From Echiichthys vipera (lineage: Eukaryota > Chordata > Actinopteri > Perciformes > Trachinidae), in NCBI GenBank assembly GCA_963691815.1, contig OY829649.1, forward strand, positions 34,744,612 to 34,808,611: a stretch of 64,000 bases of DNA. The letters are read 5' to 3'. This document shows positions 38,731 to 64,000 of this stretch, one piece after another (position 1 is the first letter of the stretch; every line of letters begins with the position of its first letter). The notes under the pieces are model-generated. The model saw only the letters and a program-made list of their open reading frames with translations. It had not been told where the DNA came from and searched no databases. The position numbers and the translations under genes were made by a program.

Positions 38731-39140
38731 CCCCGGACACCTCCATCGTGTTTAAACGCGCGCACTAACTGCGGCGCCGCCATCTTGCGCCATTATTTAC
38801 AAAATCCGCATCAGTGCGAAAAAAAAAAAACAGGCGCAAGCGAACAAAGGGAGAGGGGGGGTCCGCGGGGGGGGGGGGGGGGACTGGCGCTAACGCAGCG
38901 GCTCTGCGCGTGAACCGGGGGCGCGCGGACCGAGGGCCCGGTCACCGGACGCTGCTGCGGGGCCGGAGCCCGCGGGGTCTTACCGGGAACAGCCGTCGGT
39001 GTCGCCGCCGCCGCAGATCCGATCAACCGCCGCCGAGGCTTCAGATTGATCCGCTCTGCCTCCGCTCGCTTCTGCGGCTGCGTCAAGGTAACGGCGCCAG
39101 CACGAGCACGGCGGAAGTCCGGCCCAGCCGCCTACAAAAT
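38731..39140 (-). promoter_or_regulatory. spin1: spin1 CpG island, 5' UTR exon and promoter
   Basis: Strongly CpG-rich. A minus-strand donor CCCG|GTAAGA ends a probable non-coding first exon at 38984. GCCGCCATCTTG (YY1-like) lies at 38773. A long poly-G run at 38871-38882 and poly-A at 38819-38830 occur on the plus strand. Confidence 0.55.
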
Positions 39141-39842
39141 AAGAGCGCGGAGTTTTGCTGCAATGTCGTTTTTGATCTTTTTTTATATATAAATATAAAA
39201 TAAGATGAACCTTAATAAGTATAAATAACTAATAAATAATAATTATACTTTAATTTGCCTTCATATCCACATTACTGATGATTATCGTCAACATTTTAGC
39301 TGCAATGGGATTTTTTAAACCAATAATAATTAAATAATAATAATTATACTTTTATTTTCATTCATACTCACTCATTATATCCACATTACTGATCAATGAA
39401 TCATGAAATGTCATGTGATGTTTTCTTGTTTTAACTTATATTATTTAATAATTATTATAATGGTATTTGCCTTTATAGCCACGTATTCATTATATCCACG
39501 TGTTATTGTATTGATTCATTCTTTGAATCAGTTATGGATGAATTCATTTGTTATTAATTATTAAATAATAATTTAACTAATGAATTATTCATAGGTGAAT
39601 CGAGAAAATAACATCAATCAATTTAGAAAGATACTTTAAGCCGTAGCTCGACTCTAATAAATGAAAAGCTTGATAGCAGTGACCATTAAAGTGTTTTTTT
39701 AAATTCATCTATTCTATATTTATGTTTCTTGACTTTTATAGTAGTTGCATTTATTTTCTCTTGCTGTGTTTATTGTTATTACTATTATTATTATTATGTT
39801 ATGTACCAAAATACCAAGGAACATTCTTTAAAAACAAAAGAA
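39141..39842. other. AT-rich spacer between spin1 and mfsd14b
   Basis: Low-complexity AATAAT/TTATTA sequence. No gene supported. Confidence 0.5.
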
Positions 39843-40140
39843 CATCTCATCTCATCTTCAGCCTCTGATCCTGGATCAGGTCTCAGGGGCAGCAGCTCCA
39901 GCCTCTGATCCTGGATCAGGTCTCAGGGGCAGCAGCTCCAGCCTCTGATCCTGGATCAGGTCTCAGGGGCAGCAGCTCCAGCCTCTGATCCTGGATCAGG
40001 TCTCGGGGGCAGCAGCTTTAGCAGGGGACCCCAAACGTCCCTTTCCCGGGCCACATTAACCAGCTCTAACTGGGGGATCCTGAGGCGTTCCCAGGCCAGT
40101 GTGGAGATCTAATCTCTCCACCTGGTCCTGGGTCTTCCCA
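39843..40140 (-). mobile_element. APE-type LINE 3' end, copy 5, with fourfold terminal repeat
   Basis: Minus-strand LINE terminus in which the last 40 bp (CCTCTGATCCTGGATCAGGT plus CTCAGGGGCAGCAGCTCCAG) is repeated four times in tandem. The element breaks off at 40140 into AATAAT repeats. Confidence 0.85.
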
Positions 40141-41760
40141 TAATAAATAATAATAATAATAATAGAAAATAAATACCAAAATACAAAGATAAATTTCCTG
40201 GAGAAAACAGCAAATACATCATAACATAAAAAACAAATTAAATAACAACAAAAAATAATAATGATAATAATAGAAAATAAAGCAAAAAAAAACATAACGT
40301 AAAGGATTTAATAAAATAAAAATAAGTAATAAAAACAATAGAAAATGACAATGGCAAATTCCTTGAAAGGCCATAAAATAAATAAATAATAATAACAATA
40401 ATAATAAAACAAAATAAAGAGACAACATCACATATAGGCAGGTTTATTAAAGTGTGTTTTAAGAAGTGATTTAAATAAAAATAATAAACCTGATTCATCT
40501 CTCCAGGCTTTTATTTTGAAACCGTGCGTTGCTATGCCCGTTGCCTTGACACCGGTTGTTGTGCAGCAGAAAATTCTTCCAGCGCCGAGTCCCGCCTTTC
40601 TGTCGCTTGCCAAATAGTGATCCACAAGAATGTGGGCTCGCTGTAACGCTGGGCCCTGCGTGTTTGTCTTCCTGCCATATAGTGAGCCTCGGCGCTGAGC
40701 TGTTTTCCTCACAGAAGAAGAAGAAGAGAAGAAGAAGCTGCGGAAGCTTCTCTTTTCTTTTATTTCTGTTTTATTTGATTTAAATTAAAGTGTCCGCGGT
40801 AACAAAAGCATCTGCAGTGCAGTGAGTGCGGCGGCCAACAGGGGGCGCTGTTTCCTGTTTCATACACATGAAGAATTAGAATAATAATAATAAATAAATA
40901 TAAAGATGACTTAGGACTCAATATGTCAATAAATAAACACATGAACTCCTGTCTAATTTACATAAAGACACAGAAATACACAAATTAATTAATGTAGACG
41001 AACAAAAATGAAGAAAATGTATTTATTTATTATTTTATTCATTCATTCATTTATTTCTGTATTTATTTCAAAATGTATTTATTTATTAATTTATTTTAAC
41101 ATTTATTATTTTCTGTTTGTATCTATTTATATATGTATTTATTTGTTTAATTATTGAGACTTAAGTCGTGTTTAGTCATGTATTTATTCATTTATACATT
41201 TATTTATTTATTTATTCATTTAGTCCTGTATTTATAAATACATATAATAATATATTTATTGAAGCTTAAGTCATGTTTGGTCCTGTATGTATTTAAACAT
41301 TTCTTTATTTATTCATTCATTCATTTATTTCTGCATTCATTTATTTACTCATTCATGTTTTTCTATATTTATTTCAACACTTCTTTATTTATTCATTTCT
41401 GTTTTTATTTTTTTATACATGTATTTATTTAATTAATCATTGAGACATTAATCGTGTTTAATCCTGTATTTATTTTTACATATATTTTCATGTTTATTTT
41501 TTATATTTATGTATATAATTTATAAATATTTATTTATACATTTATTTAGACATAAATCATGTTAAGTCCTGTATTATTTATTCATAAATGTATATATTAT
41601 TTATTACTTATTTTTAGCCCTGTATTTATTTATTTATTTATAAACGTATTTATTATGTTTTATTTATTTATTTATGATTTATTTTTAGTCCATAACAATG
41701 TTGTGAATTGTTCTGAATAAAGTTTTGGAGGAAAGAAAAAATAAAAATCTCCATGGGTTC
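40141..41760. repeat. AT-rich low-complexity spacer (TTTA/TTCA repeats)
   Basis: 40140-40450 is AATAAT/AAAATAA-rich. 41010-41700 is dominated by ATTTATTTATT and ATTCATTCATT tetranucleotide repeats. In between (40520-40700) is a unique GC-balanced segment that could be an old repeat but was not identified. Confidence 0.65.
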
Positions 41761-42102
41761 GTTTTCATCACTGTGACGTCACCGCGGGGCGGAGTTTAAC
41801 CGTTCCCCTGTAACTGACGGAAGTGCGGTGACAGCTCCGCCCCCCCGGGACGCTCCGGTACTGAAAACACGGACAAACTCACACCGAAATCAGAGCGAAG
41901 GAATCCGGTGAAAAGCGACTGATCCGCCGCCGAAGCTCCACCGTTCACGGCTGTTCCGCTCCGTGTCCCCCGGTCCAGAGCTCCATGACAGCGCGGACAC
42001 GGTGCTCTAAACACGGTGTTAACCCTGGAAGAGACGGGGAAACCTCTGGAGGATGACCAGCGACGGGGACTCGAAGTGAAAGTCGTCCCGGAGAGATGTG
42101 AG
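41761..42102 (+). promoter_or_regulatory. mfsd14b: mfsd14b promoter and 5' UTR with upstream AUGs
   Basis: GC-rich block before the mfsd14b start. Upstream ATGs at 41982 and 42052 open short frames that end before or near 42078. A third, at 42096-42098, is followed at once by TGA (42099-42101) and sits one base before the main ATG. No TATA box. Confidence 0.5.
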
Positions 42103-57093
<14,991 letters not shown>

Positions 57094-57130
57094 CTGTGGC
57101 GTGCCCCGCCCCCTTCAGAATAAAGCGCTC
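57094..57130 (+). promoter_or_regulatory. mfsd14b: mfsd14b polyadenylation signal
   Basis: AATAAA at 57119-57124, only 25 nt after the TGA, implying a very short 3' UTR unless a later signal is also used. Confidence 0.6.
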
Positions 57131-59008
57131 TCTTTTATTTTCTAAGTCTTCAGACTGTTGAGATCAAAGCGTCGACGGCAGCGGTCGATATTTATTCACT
57201 GACGTAAGTTTGAATCCTTTCATCTCCCTCTGCTGTGAATCACGTCTCTGTCGTTAACGTGGCGTTCGAACCGGTGTCCCAGTTTCCTGACGCGTCGTTA
57301 GCAGCGGCGCGTTCGTTCAGGTGAAACCAAAGTCGACGTTTTAGTCCAAACAACTTTTCACGGAGCTCAAAGCTTCTTTTTAGGATGCAGGTGTTTTTAA
57401 AACGCTCACGGGAAAAATGAAGAAACGACACAAACACCAACGTTAGCTCAGCAGCAGCGGTGCTTCAGCGGGCGCCGTGGCGACCGGGGGCAGAGCTGGA
57501 GTCTGAGGGTTCTGGAAACAAACGGTGTGTTCAGGTGCACCGCGGAGAAACTGACTGTTACTGTAAAGTTCCTTTGGTTCAAAGCGTTTTTTTGTTTCTG
57601 TAGAAAAACAAACACAAAACTTTTCCCACGTTTGTTTTGTTCGTGTTTTCAGACGGAAACAAAACGCCATTTTTACGACTTCATCACATCGTTACGACGC
57701 CGTACGAGGCCGAGGAGGGAAAACAATCACTTTACCGCCCCGGGGGGGAAATATTCTGAGGAAAGAGTCTCAGATTAATGAGATTAAAAGATGCAGATTT
57801 ACCATAAAAAGTCAGATTTGAGATTAAAAAAGGCAGAAACAGTTTGGTTTCCTCTCCTCGTTGAACTTTGTCTCTTCAGGATCAAAGTTCGAGGTCGTCT
57901 CCTCTGACCCGGTGCATTCTGGGACGGATCCGTGTTTTCATGCTCTGCAGAGACATGAAGCATTCAAAACCATTTCCTGTTAAACATGTTGACGTGCACC
58001 TGCTCTGAAACAGTACATTAATATAATAAACCGTATGTTTTTATATATATAAATATAAATAAACAGTGAACAGTTAAAACGGCGTCTCTTAAAAACGCTC
58101 CTAAAGACGCCGACACGACGACATTTGAGACTTTCAGACGACTTTTGTCTCCAACTTTTAAAATATAATCACTGATTTCAGCGGATATACGCGTCGTCTG
58201 AGCTCCGGTATGTCCCTGAACGCACCACGGAGAGTTTCCAGCAGCTGATCTTTGTTTGAGTTCAGACTTCAGTGAAACGTTCAGTGATCGTTTCACTTTC
58301 ACGTCTCTGAGGCTCGATTCTTCTTCTTCATCAAACAGAGAACAAACAAAGTACGAAGGAGCTCAAACCGCAGAAGTTACTTTTAACGTGCGTCCTCGAA
58401 CGTCACTCAGCCCGAACGTCTGTTAAAGGAACAGATGCTGCATTCAGGGCACATCTGAAGTGTGGGAATGATAATTTGTGACGGTGAAAAGTGGAAAAAT
58501 GGGGACGTTTGTGGACAAAGCTGGTCGTTTTTTTCTCCCACGTGACCTGAACGCAGCGTCATACGGCTGCTGCTGAAGATGAAGATGAAGATGGTGATGA
58601 AGATGATGATGTGTAGCTTCATGAAGCACAATCATGAGTTGATTCAATCTTCTGTTGAATTCTGATTTCTTTAATCTTTAACGTCACGTTTTGATTCGTT
58701 TTCAAAGATGATGTCACAAACTACAAGGTTCTTACGCACTCAGTATCCCAGAATGCACCACAGTGTTGTCAGCTACTTCCTGTTCTTTATGTTTCTCGGA
58801 CCTTTGCTGACGATGCATTTTTTTAAATCCTGTAAATCCGTGTATTCTTTTTTTATATTCTTATTTTGAGTTTCTGTTCTTTAATCATCTGAAACTCAGA
58901 CCTGCTCTCGTGTTTGTGCCTTTTTACCTTTTATTTCTTTTTATTCGGACTCAGTTTGTAAAGTTTCATCAAGAAGACGACTTTTTAACGCCGTATTCAC
59001 AAGGTTCG
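57131..59008. other. Intergenic DNA
   Basis: No gene supported. A short minus frame ending at 57443 follows a TTTGTTTCCAG acceptor-like site (57513), but no partner exon was found. 58573-58612 is a GAT-rich trinucleotide run. Confidence 0.45.
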
Positions 59009-59850
59009 TTCCTGCTCCGTGTGTGAACACAGACGTGTGTTCTCCTGGTTCCTGCTCCGTGTGTGAACACAGACGTGTGTTCTCCTGGTTCCTGCTCCGT
59101 GTGTGAACACAGACGTGTGTTCTCCTGGTTCCTGCTCCGTGTGTGAACACAGACGTGTGTTCTCCTGGTTCCTGCTCCGTGTGTGAACACAGACGTGTGT
59201 TCTCCTGGTTCCTGCTCCGTGTGTGAACACAGACGTGTGTTCTCCTGGTTCCTGCTCCGTGTGTGAACACAGACGTGTGTTCTCCTGGTTCCTGCTCCGT
59301 GTGTGAACACAGACGTGTGTTCTCCTGGTTCCTGCTCCGTGTGTGAACACAGACGTGTGTTCTCCTGGTTCCTGCTCCGTGTGTGAACACAGACGTGTGT
59401 TCTCCTGGTTCCTGCTCCGTGTGTGAACACAGACGTGTGTTCTCCTGGTTGCTGCTCCGTGTGTGAACACAGACGTGTGTTCTCCTGGTTCCTGCTCCGT
59501 GTGTGAACACAGACGTGTGTTCTCCTGGTTCCTGCTCCGTGTGTGAACACAGACGTGTGTTCTCCTGGTTCCTGCTCCGTGTGTGAACACAGACGTGCGT
59601 TCTCCTGGTTCCTGCTCCGTGTGTGAACACAGACGTGTGTTCTCCTGGTTCCTGCTCCGTGTGTGAACACAGACGTGTGTTCTCCTGGTTCCTGCTCCGT
59701 GTGTGAACACAGACGTGTGTTCTCCTGGTTCCTGCTCCGTGTGTGAACACAGACGTGTGTTCTCCTGGTTCCTGCTCCGTGTGTGAACACAGACGTGCGT
59801 TCTCCTGGTTCCTGCTCCGTGTGTGAACACAGACGTGCGTTCTCCTGGTT
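59009..59850. repeat. 40-bp minisatellite, 21 units
   Basis: Nearly identical tandem units of TTCCTGCTCCGTGTGTGAAC plus ACAGACGTGTGTTCTCCTGG. Only a few substitutions are seen (one GCTGCT, three CGTGCGT). Each unit contains the inverted repeat GAACACA-GACG-TGTGTTC. Confidence 0.96.
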
Positions 59851-60564
59851 CTCCTCGTCTCTGTCCTCGTGCTTTCTTGCTCCTTTACGTTGAACGCACG
59901 TTGATCCAAACTTCCTCTAGAGGGCGTCGCTCACATTAAAAAGTTCCTCCAGTAAAGTTTGACCCCAACAAAGATGGAGGCGATGGAGGAGAGAAGCATC
60001 CTGAGTCAAAATGGCGGCAGCGTTGTAGACGGCGGTGGTCTGTGAGACACTAAAGACGTCCCAGAGTGTGGACGGAGAATTCCACACGTTGGTTTGACAG
60101 AAGAGACAAAGTGACGACCGGCGTCTCTGTCAGTGTTTCAGGACGTCCGTCGGGGCTTCGATGACTCGCTCGCTCCTGATATTCACGGTGCTCGACACTG
60201 TCCCCACAGTTTCAGGTGGTACTGCGCGTTTGCTCCGTATCTGTACACATCCGTCAGCTTTCAGGATACGGACAGAAATACGGAGGAGACGGACGCAGAG
60301 GACGCACAGAAGGCTGCAGCTGTGAACGTCTCTAACGCGGAGCAGGATGAGCCTTAAACAAACAAAATGGCGTCTTTCTTCAGCGTCAGTGAATCAAACA
60401 TCTGAGCCGGATTTCTCCCACGTCGACGTCGTCCAGGACCAGACTTTGACGCAGTAACTTGTTATTTATACGGAGCCGATCAGAAGAACGTGCATCTGTA
60501 AATAACTGATTGGAAACACGAGAAACGGCGTTAAACTGTTTTAACGAGTAAATGAAACGTTCTC
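59851..60564. other. Intergenic DNA
   Basis: CpG-containing unique sequence. A 74-codon plus frame at 60133-60357 has no recognisable domain and no supporting splice context. Confidence 0.4.
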
Positions 60565-60936
60565 CTCAAAGAAACTTCAGTCCAAAGCAACTGGACCTGG
60601 TTCTTTGTCAGGAAGACGTTCAGTTCATGTACACATCTGACCAGGACCTGGACCAGGACCAAGACCAGGACCAGGCTGGGACTGGTCCAACTACCTGGTG
60701 TGGAGATCCAGGTCTTTAACCTCTCACAGGCCGATGATGTCACTGGAACCCTTTGTGCTCCAAGTGCCAACGACTGTCGTTGGTGGAAGTTGGTCTGGAC
60801 TTCGTTAGTGCTCTATTGAGTCTAAACGACCGTCGTTGGAGTCACACCAGGTAGTTGGTCCAGTCCCAGCCTGGTCTTGATCCTGGTGAAACGTCTTCCT
60901 GACAAATAACCAAGTCCAGTTGTTTTAGACTGCTTT
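60565..60936. mobile_element. Rearranged Penelope-like 3' fragments, inverted pair
   Basis: 60565-60840 matches, on the minus strand, the 3' part of the Penelope-like element at 12.6-13.0 kb. 60841-60936 matches the end of the same region on the plus strand. Both share CCAGTCCCAGCCTGGTC and GTCTTCCTGACAAA, so the pair forms an imperfect inverted repeat. Confidence 0.75.
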
Positions 60937-60943
60937 GTTGCTT

Positions 60944-61022
60944 TTCTCCGCGTCTCCCGGAGACTCTTCTCTGCGTCTCCGGGAGACTCTTCTCTGCGTC
61001 TCCGGGAGACTCTTCTCTGCGC
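60944..61022. repeat. 23-bp short tandem array
   Basis: About three units of TCTCCGGGAGACTCTTCTCT plus GCG. Each contains the palindrome TCTCCGGGAGA. Confidence 0.85.
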
Positions 61023-61370
61023 GGAGGCTGAAGAAGTTTCTCCGCGTGTTGACGACGCAGAGCTTTTGCTGACGCTGCACTTTCCTCCTCTGAACGTGCC
61101 TCGAATCACTTTTCATGTTCATATCAGTTTTTATATGAAAGACGCTGAAGCTCGTCTGTTACAGTCGCTTTGTTTTATCTGAAGAACATAATTTTAATAA
61201 TATCTGATTATTATAACGATAATAAAGAGAAATGTATGGATTTCAAACGTGGACGTGTTTTTATTTGCAAAGTGTTTTTTTATTATTTCAATAAAAAACC
61301 ATCTTTAAAGAATTGATTTTGTGGAAAGCTCTGTTGTATAGGACCAGGTGTCAAGGCACCGAAGGGACTC
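61023..61370. other. Spacer before the R2-like element
   Basis: AT-rich, with AATAAA hexamers on both strands. No gene seen. Confidence 0.4.
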
Positions 61371-63960
61371 TGTGGAAGTCGAGTGGGCGCCCACGACACC
61401 TTCAGAGGGTTCAGCAGTGAGACCCAGCGTCCCAGGTTCACTCCCCAGATGCCATCAGCTCACCTGAAGGCCCAGGTCGGATCTTTTCTTCCCATCCACA
61501 GACACTGGATCCCTTTCTCAGCCCTAGAGAGCTCCTTGAGGCCTTCCCTCGCACTCCCATCCCCCTGAGTACCCTGGATGTTGAGGTGGCTTCAAACCCT
61601 CTACAGCCTGCTTCCACTGGGTGTACCGTTGCCTTCCACCGGGCGTACCGTCGCCTTCCACCAGGCTTACCGTCGCCTTCCACCGGGCGTATCGTCGCCT
61701 TCCACCGGGCGTATCGTCGCCTTCCACCGGGCGTACCGTCGCCTTCCACCGGGCGTACCGTCGCCTTCCACCGGGCGTACCGTCGCCTTCCACCGGGCGT
61801 ACCGTCGCCTTCCACCGGGCGTACCGTCGCCTTCCACCGGGCGTACCGTCGCCTTCCACCGGGCTTACCGTCGCCTTCCACCGGGCGTATCGTCGCCTTC
61901 CACCGGGCGTACCGTCGCCTTCCACCGGGCGTACCGTCGCCTTCCACCGGGCGTACCGTCGCCTTCCACCGGGCGTACCGTCGCCTTCCACCGGGCGTAC
62001 CGTCGCCTTCCACCGGGCGTACCGTCGCCTTCCACCGGGCGTACCGTCGCCTTCCACCGGGCGTACCGTCGCCTTCCACCGGGCGTACCGTCGCCTTCCA
62101 CCGGGCGTATTGTCGCCTTCCACCGGGCGTACCGTCGCCTTCCACCGGGCGTACCGTCGCCTTCCACCGGGCGTACCGTCGCCTTCCACCGGGCGTACCG
62201 TCGCCTTCCACCGGGCGTACCGTCGCCTTCCACCGGGCGTACCGTCGCCTTCCACCGCGCGTACCGTCGCCTTCCACCGGGCGTACCGTCGCCTTCCACC
62301 GGGCGTACCGTCGCCTTCCACCGGGCGTACCGTCGCCTTCCACCCGGCGTACCGTCGTCTTCCACCGGGCGTACCGTCGCCTTCCACCGGGCGTACCGTC
62401 TTCAAGCCTTGTTGTTGAGCCTCTGCTGTGAAGTCAGCGTACCTCAGCTTCTTCCGCTCGTAGGCCTCCTCCACTGCACCTTCCCAGGGCACCGTGAGCT
62501 CTGTGATGTAAATGAGCTGGAGCGAGGGCGACCACAGCACAAGGTCCGGTCGCAGGTTGGTGGAGGCGATCTCAGGTGGGAAGCAGAGTTTCTTGTCCAG
62601 GTCTGCCAGCAGCTTCCAGTCCCGTATTCAGCTGTCCAGCGTCAGCTCTTATGGTGGTGAGGCGTCCTGTCCCTCTCTGACAAATGGTGTTTGCTGCTAA
62701 TGGGACGACAGGGGAGGAAGGGCATTCAGGCCTCTGCGTTGACCCTCCAGCACCACTGCAAGACGCCTTAGCACCTGGTTGTGCTGCCAGGTGTAACGTG
62801 AGGCTGGTCCTGCATCCCACCAAGATGTGCCTCAGTGTTGCCGGACTTGGACATAGGGGGCACATGGGGTTTTCGCCAAACCACTGGCTTAGGTTTGCAG
62901 GAGAGGGCGATACATCAGAGGCAGCCATGATGGTAAAGCTCCCCCTGAACGTCTCCATCTCCTACAGATCTTTCCAGGAGATCTTCCTCTTCTCCACTCC
63001 TTCCGACCCCATCCACGGCCCTTGCTTTGCCTGCGCGCCTTCCTGCTTCCTCTTCCTGCCGTACCTCCTCCTCCCGGAACACCAGCTTGCGTCTCTCAGC
63101 CAGATTGGCCCTACTCTAGGCCGGTGTACTGGCCCCGAGACCAAGACCCCTCCCCCCCACCTGAACTCGGCACACGATGTCTCTGTGTCTGAGTGCCGCC
63201 TTTGCCTGCTCAATTGCAGCCGACGGGTTCCACTTCCTCCCGGTGGCCAGGATGGGCGCCGCATGGGCTACAAATGGATCGCTCGACCTCCATAGGGTGA
63301 AGGCCAGCGAGGAGATGGTGCAGCCAGCCATGATTCCCAATTCCAGATGTTGCCACGCCGTGGTGTACTCTGATGTCACGCAGAGCTGGAGCTCCTGGAA
63401 GTCGTCCTTGACCCGGGTTGTAAGAGCTGGTGGGACTCTGGAGTAGTCAAAGGCGGTCCACAGGAGGTTGTGAGGGATTCACAAGATCCAGGAACCCCAC
63501 ATGGAGATCTTCCCCCTCCTGAATCTGATGCCAGATGACACCGGCGTGTTCCACACATCCTGAGGAGCCTGAGATACCTGCTTTCTGAATTGACGTGTCA
63601 ATCATGTTGTTTCTTCGCAGCTATCCTTCCAGCCTATGAGCGACCGTGCTGAAGGAGAGATTTCCCTCGACATTGAACAGGCTGATCTTGCTGATCTGGC
63701 AGAACTGGCTGATTCCTGATGAGTCCTCTTCGTGGGAACAAGGATCCCTCCGGCTCTCCTCCAGGATGTTGGTATCTCCTTCTTCTGCCACACAACTTTC
63801 ATCAGTTTCCAGAGGCATCGCAGGACATCTGGCGCGTGTTTGTAGAGCCTGTGTGGGACTTGGTCTGACGCAGCCCTTGCTCTACGCACGGTTTAGCCCA
63901 CTTCACTCCACCTGGGTGGACTGAAGCTCGTACTCTGGTGGACTGAGTGGTGGCTCGTCA
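61371..63960 (-). mobile_element. Decayed R2-like (restriction-type endonuclease) LINE
   Basis: Minus-strand pieces in the order of an R2-like protein. 63602-63889: RT start (VPHRLYKHAPDVLRCLWKLM, then WRRAGGILVP). 63116-63379: HLELGIMAGCTISSLAF, then a jump to DPFVAHAAPILATGRKW, indicating deletion of the catalytic core. 62572-62958: zinc-knuckle-like CPLCPSPATLRHILVGC. 62440-62540: YITELTVPWEGAVEEAYERK, matching the acidic/Glu motif of the PD-(D/E)xK-like nuclease. Frameshifts and stops separate the pieces. The C-terminal coding part is interrupted by the 22-bp minisatellite at 61615-62400. The element probably continues past the window end. Confidence 0.8.
61615..62400. repeat. 22-bp minisatellite inside the R2-like LINE
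   Basis: About 36 units of CGTACCGTCGCCTTCCACCG plus GG with rare variants (TATCG, TTACC, CGCGC). The flanking element coding sequence reads into the array on both sides. All six frames are open because no unit contains a stop in any phase, which explains the long frames here. Confidence 0.95.
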
Positions 63961-64000
63961 CGTGGAAGTGTAGCCTCCTCCTGGTGTCGGTCGTCTGTAC

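Noticed and set aside
40428..40712. 94-codon minus-strand ORF
   Set aside because: No domain recognised. It could be a SINE or other old repeat, but no tRNA-like promoter boxes or termini were visible.
57443..57512. Possible last exon of a minus-strand gene (acceptor TTTGTTTCCAG, then 22 codons to TAA)
   Set aside because: No upstream exon could be found to join it, and a good-looking acceptor alone is weak evidence.
58941..59909. Frames of about 270-320 codons, and a possible CRISPR-like array
   Set aside because: Units are identical 40-mers with no unique spacers, so this is a minisatellite. The frames are by-products of a stop-free unit.
60133..60357. 74-codon ORF as a gene
   Set aside because: No domain, no splice context and no polyadenylation signal. 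The length is expected by chance in GC-balanced DNA.
61438..62660. Several overlapping frames of 265-360 codons
   Set aside because: The 22-bp minisatellite is open in all frames. Only short flanks match the R2-like element.

Overview
The window looks like vertebrate, most likely teleost fish, nuclear DNA. Genes are split by GT-AG introns, three encoded proteins closely match vertebrate MAK16, Spindlin-1 and MFSD14B, and the intervening DNA is packed with fish-type transposable elements (Penelope-like, APE-type LINE, R2-like LINE, hAT and Harbinger-like MITEs) and very many micro- and minisatellites. No bacterial operon, CRISPR array or tRNA/rRNA was seen.

Layout. 0.1-8.1 kb (minus): 3' part of a large gene whose last exon alone encodes about 2,220 residues. 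Its architecture is that of large bacterial toxins (C80 cysteine-protease-like domain, hydrophobic pore-forming-like region, several RTX-type calcium-binding blocks) but it ends in a transmembrane anchor and has host introns. 10.4-10.9 kb (minus): two coding exons of an unrecognised 72-residue secreted peptide, with a possible 5' UTR exon near 14.7 kb. 11.6-13.0 kb: a 5'-truncated Penelope-like element with a visible 13-bp target duplication. 13.5-18.2 kb: minisatellite, LINE fragments and a hAT MITE. 18.4-24.9 kb (minus): complete mak16, ten coding exons, 308 residues. 25.3-27.4 kb: LINE fragments and an orphan CpG/ZNF143-like promoter block. 27.5-39.1 kb (minus): spin1, five coding exons, 259 residues, with a CpG-rich 5' UTR exon near 39 kb and a long repeat-rich 3' side. 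41.8-57.1 kb (plus): complete mfsd14b, twelve coding exons, 476 residues, its introns inflated by LINE, MITE and satellite DNA. 57.1-64 kb: intergenic satellites, a rearranged Penelope fragment and a decayed R2-like LINE in which a 22-bp minisatellite has grown.

How the genes relate. mak16 (60S ribosome assembly), spin1 (H3K4me3 reader) and mfsd14b (MFS transporter) are housekeeping-type genes with no joint pathway. SPIN1 and MFSD14B are, from memory, also near each other on human 9q, so the spin1-mfsd14b pair probably reflects conserved synteny. The toxin-like gene is the most unusual feature. A second theme is that one MITE family carrying CRE and E-box palindromes sits in introns of all three conserved genes, and several splice sites of mfsd14b and spin1 lie directly beside long (TG)n/(CA)n tracts.
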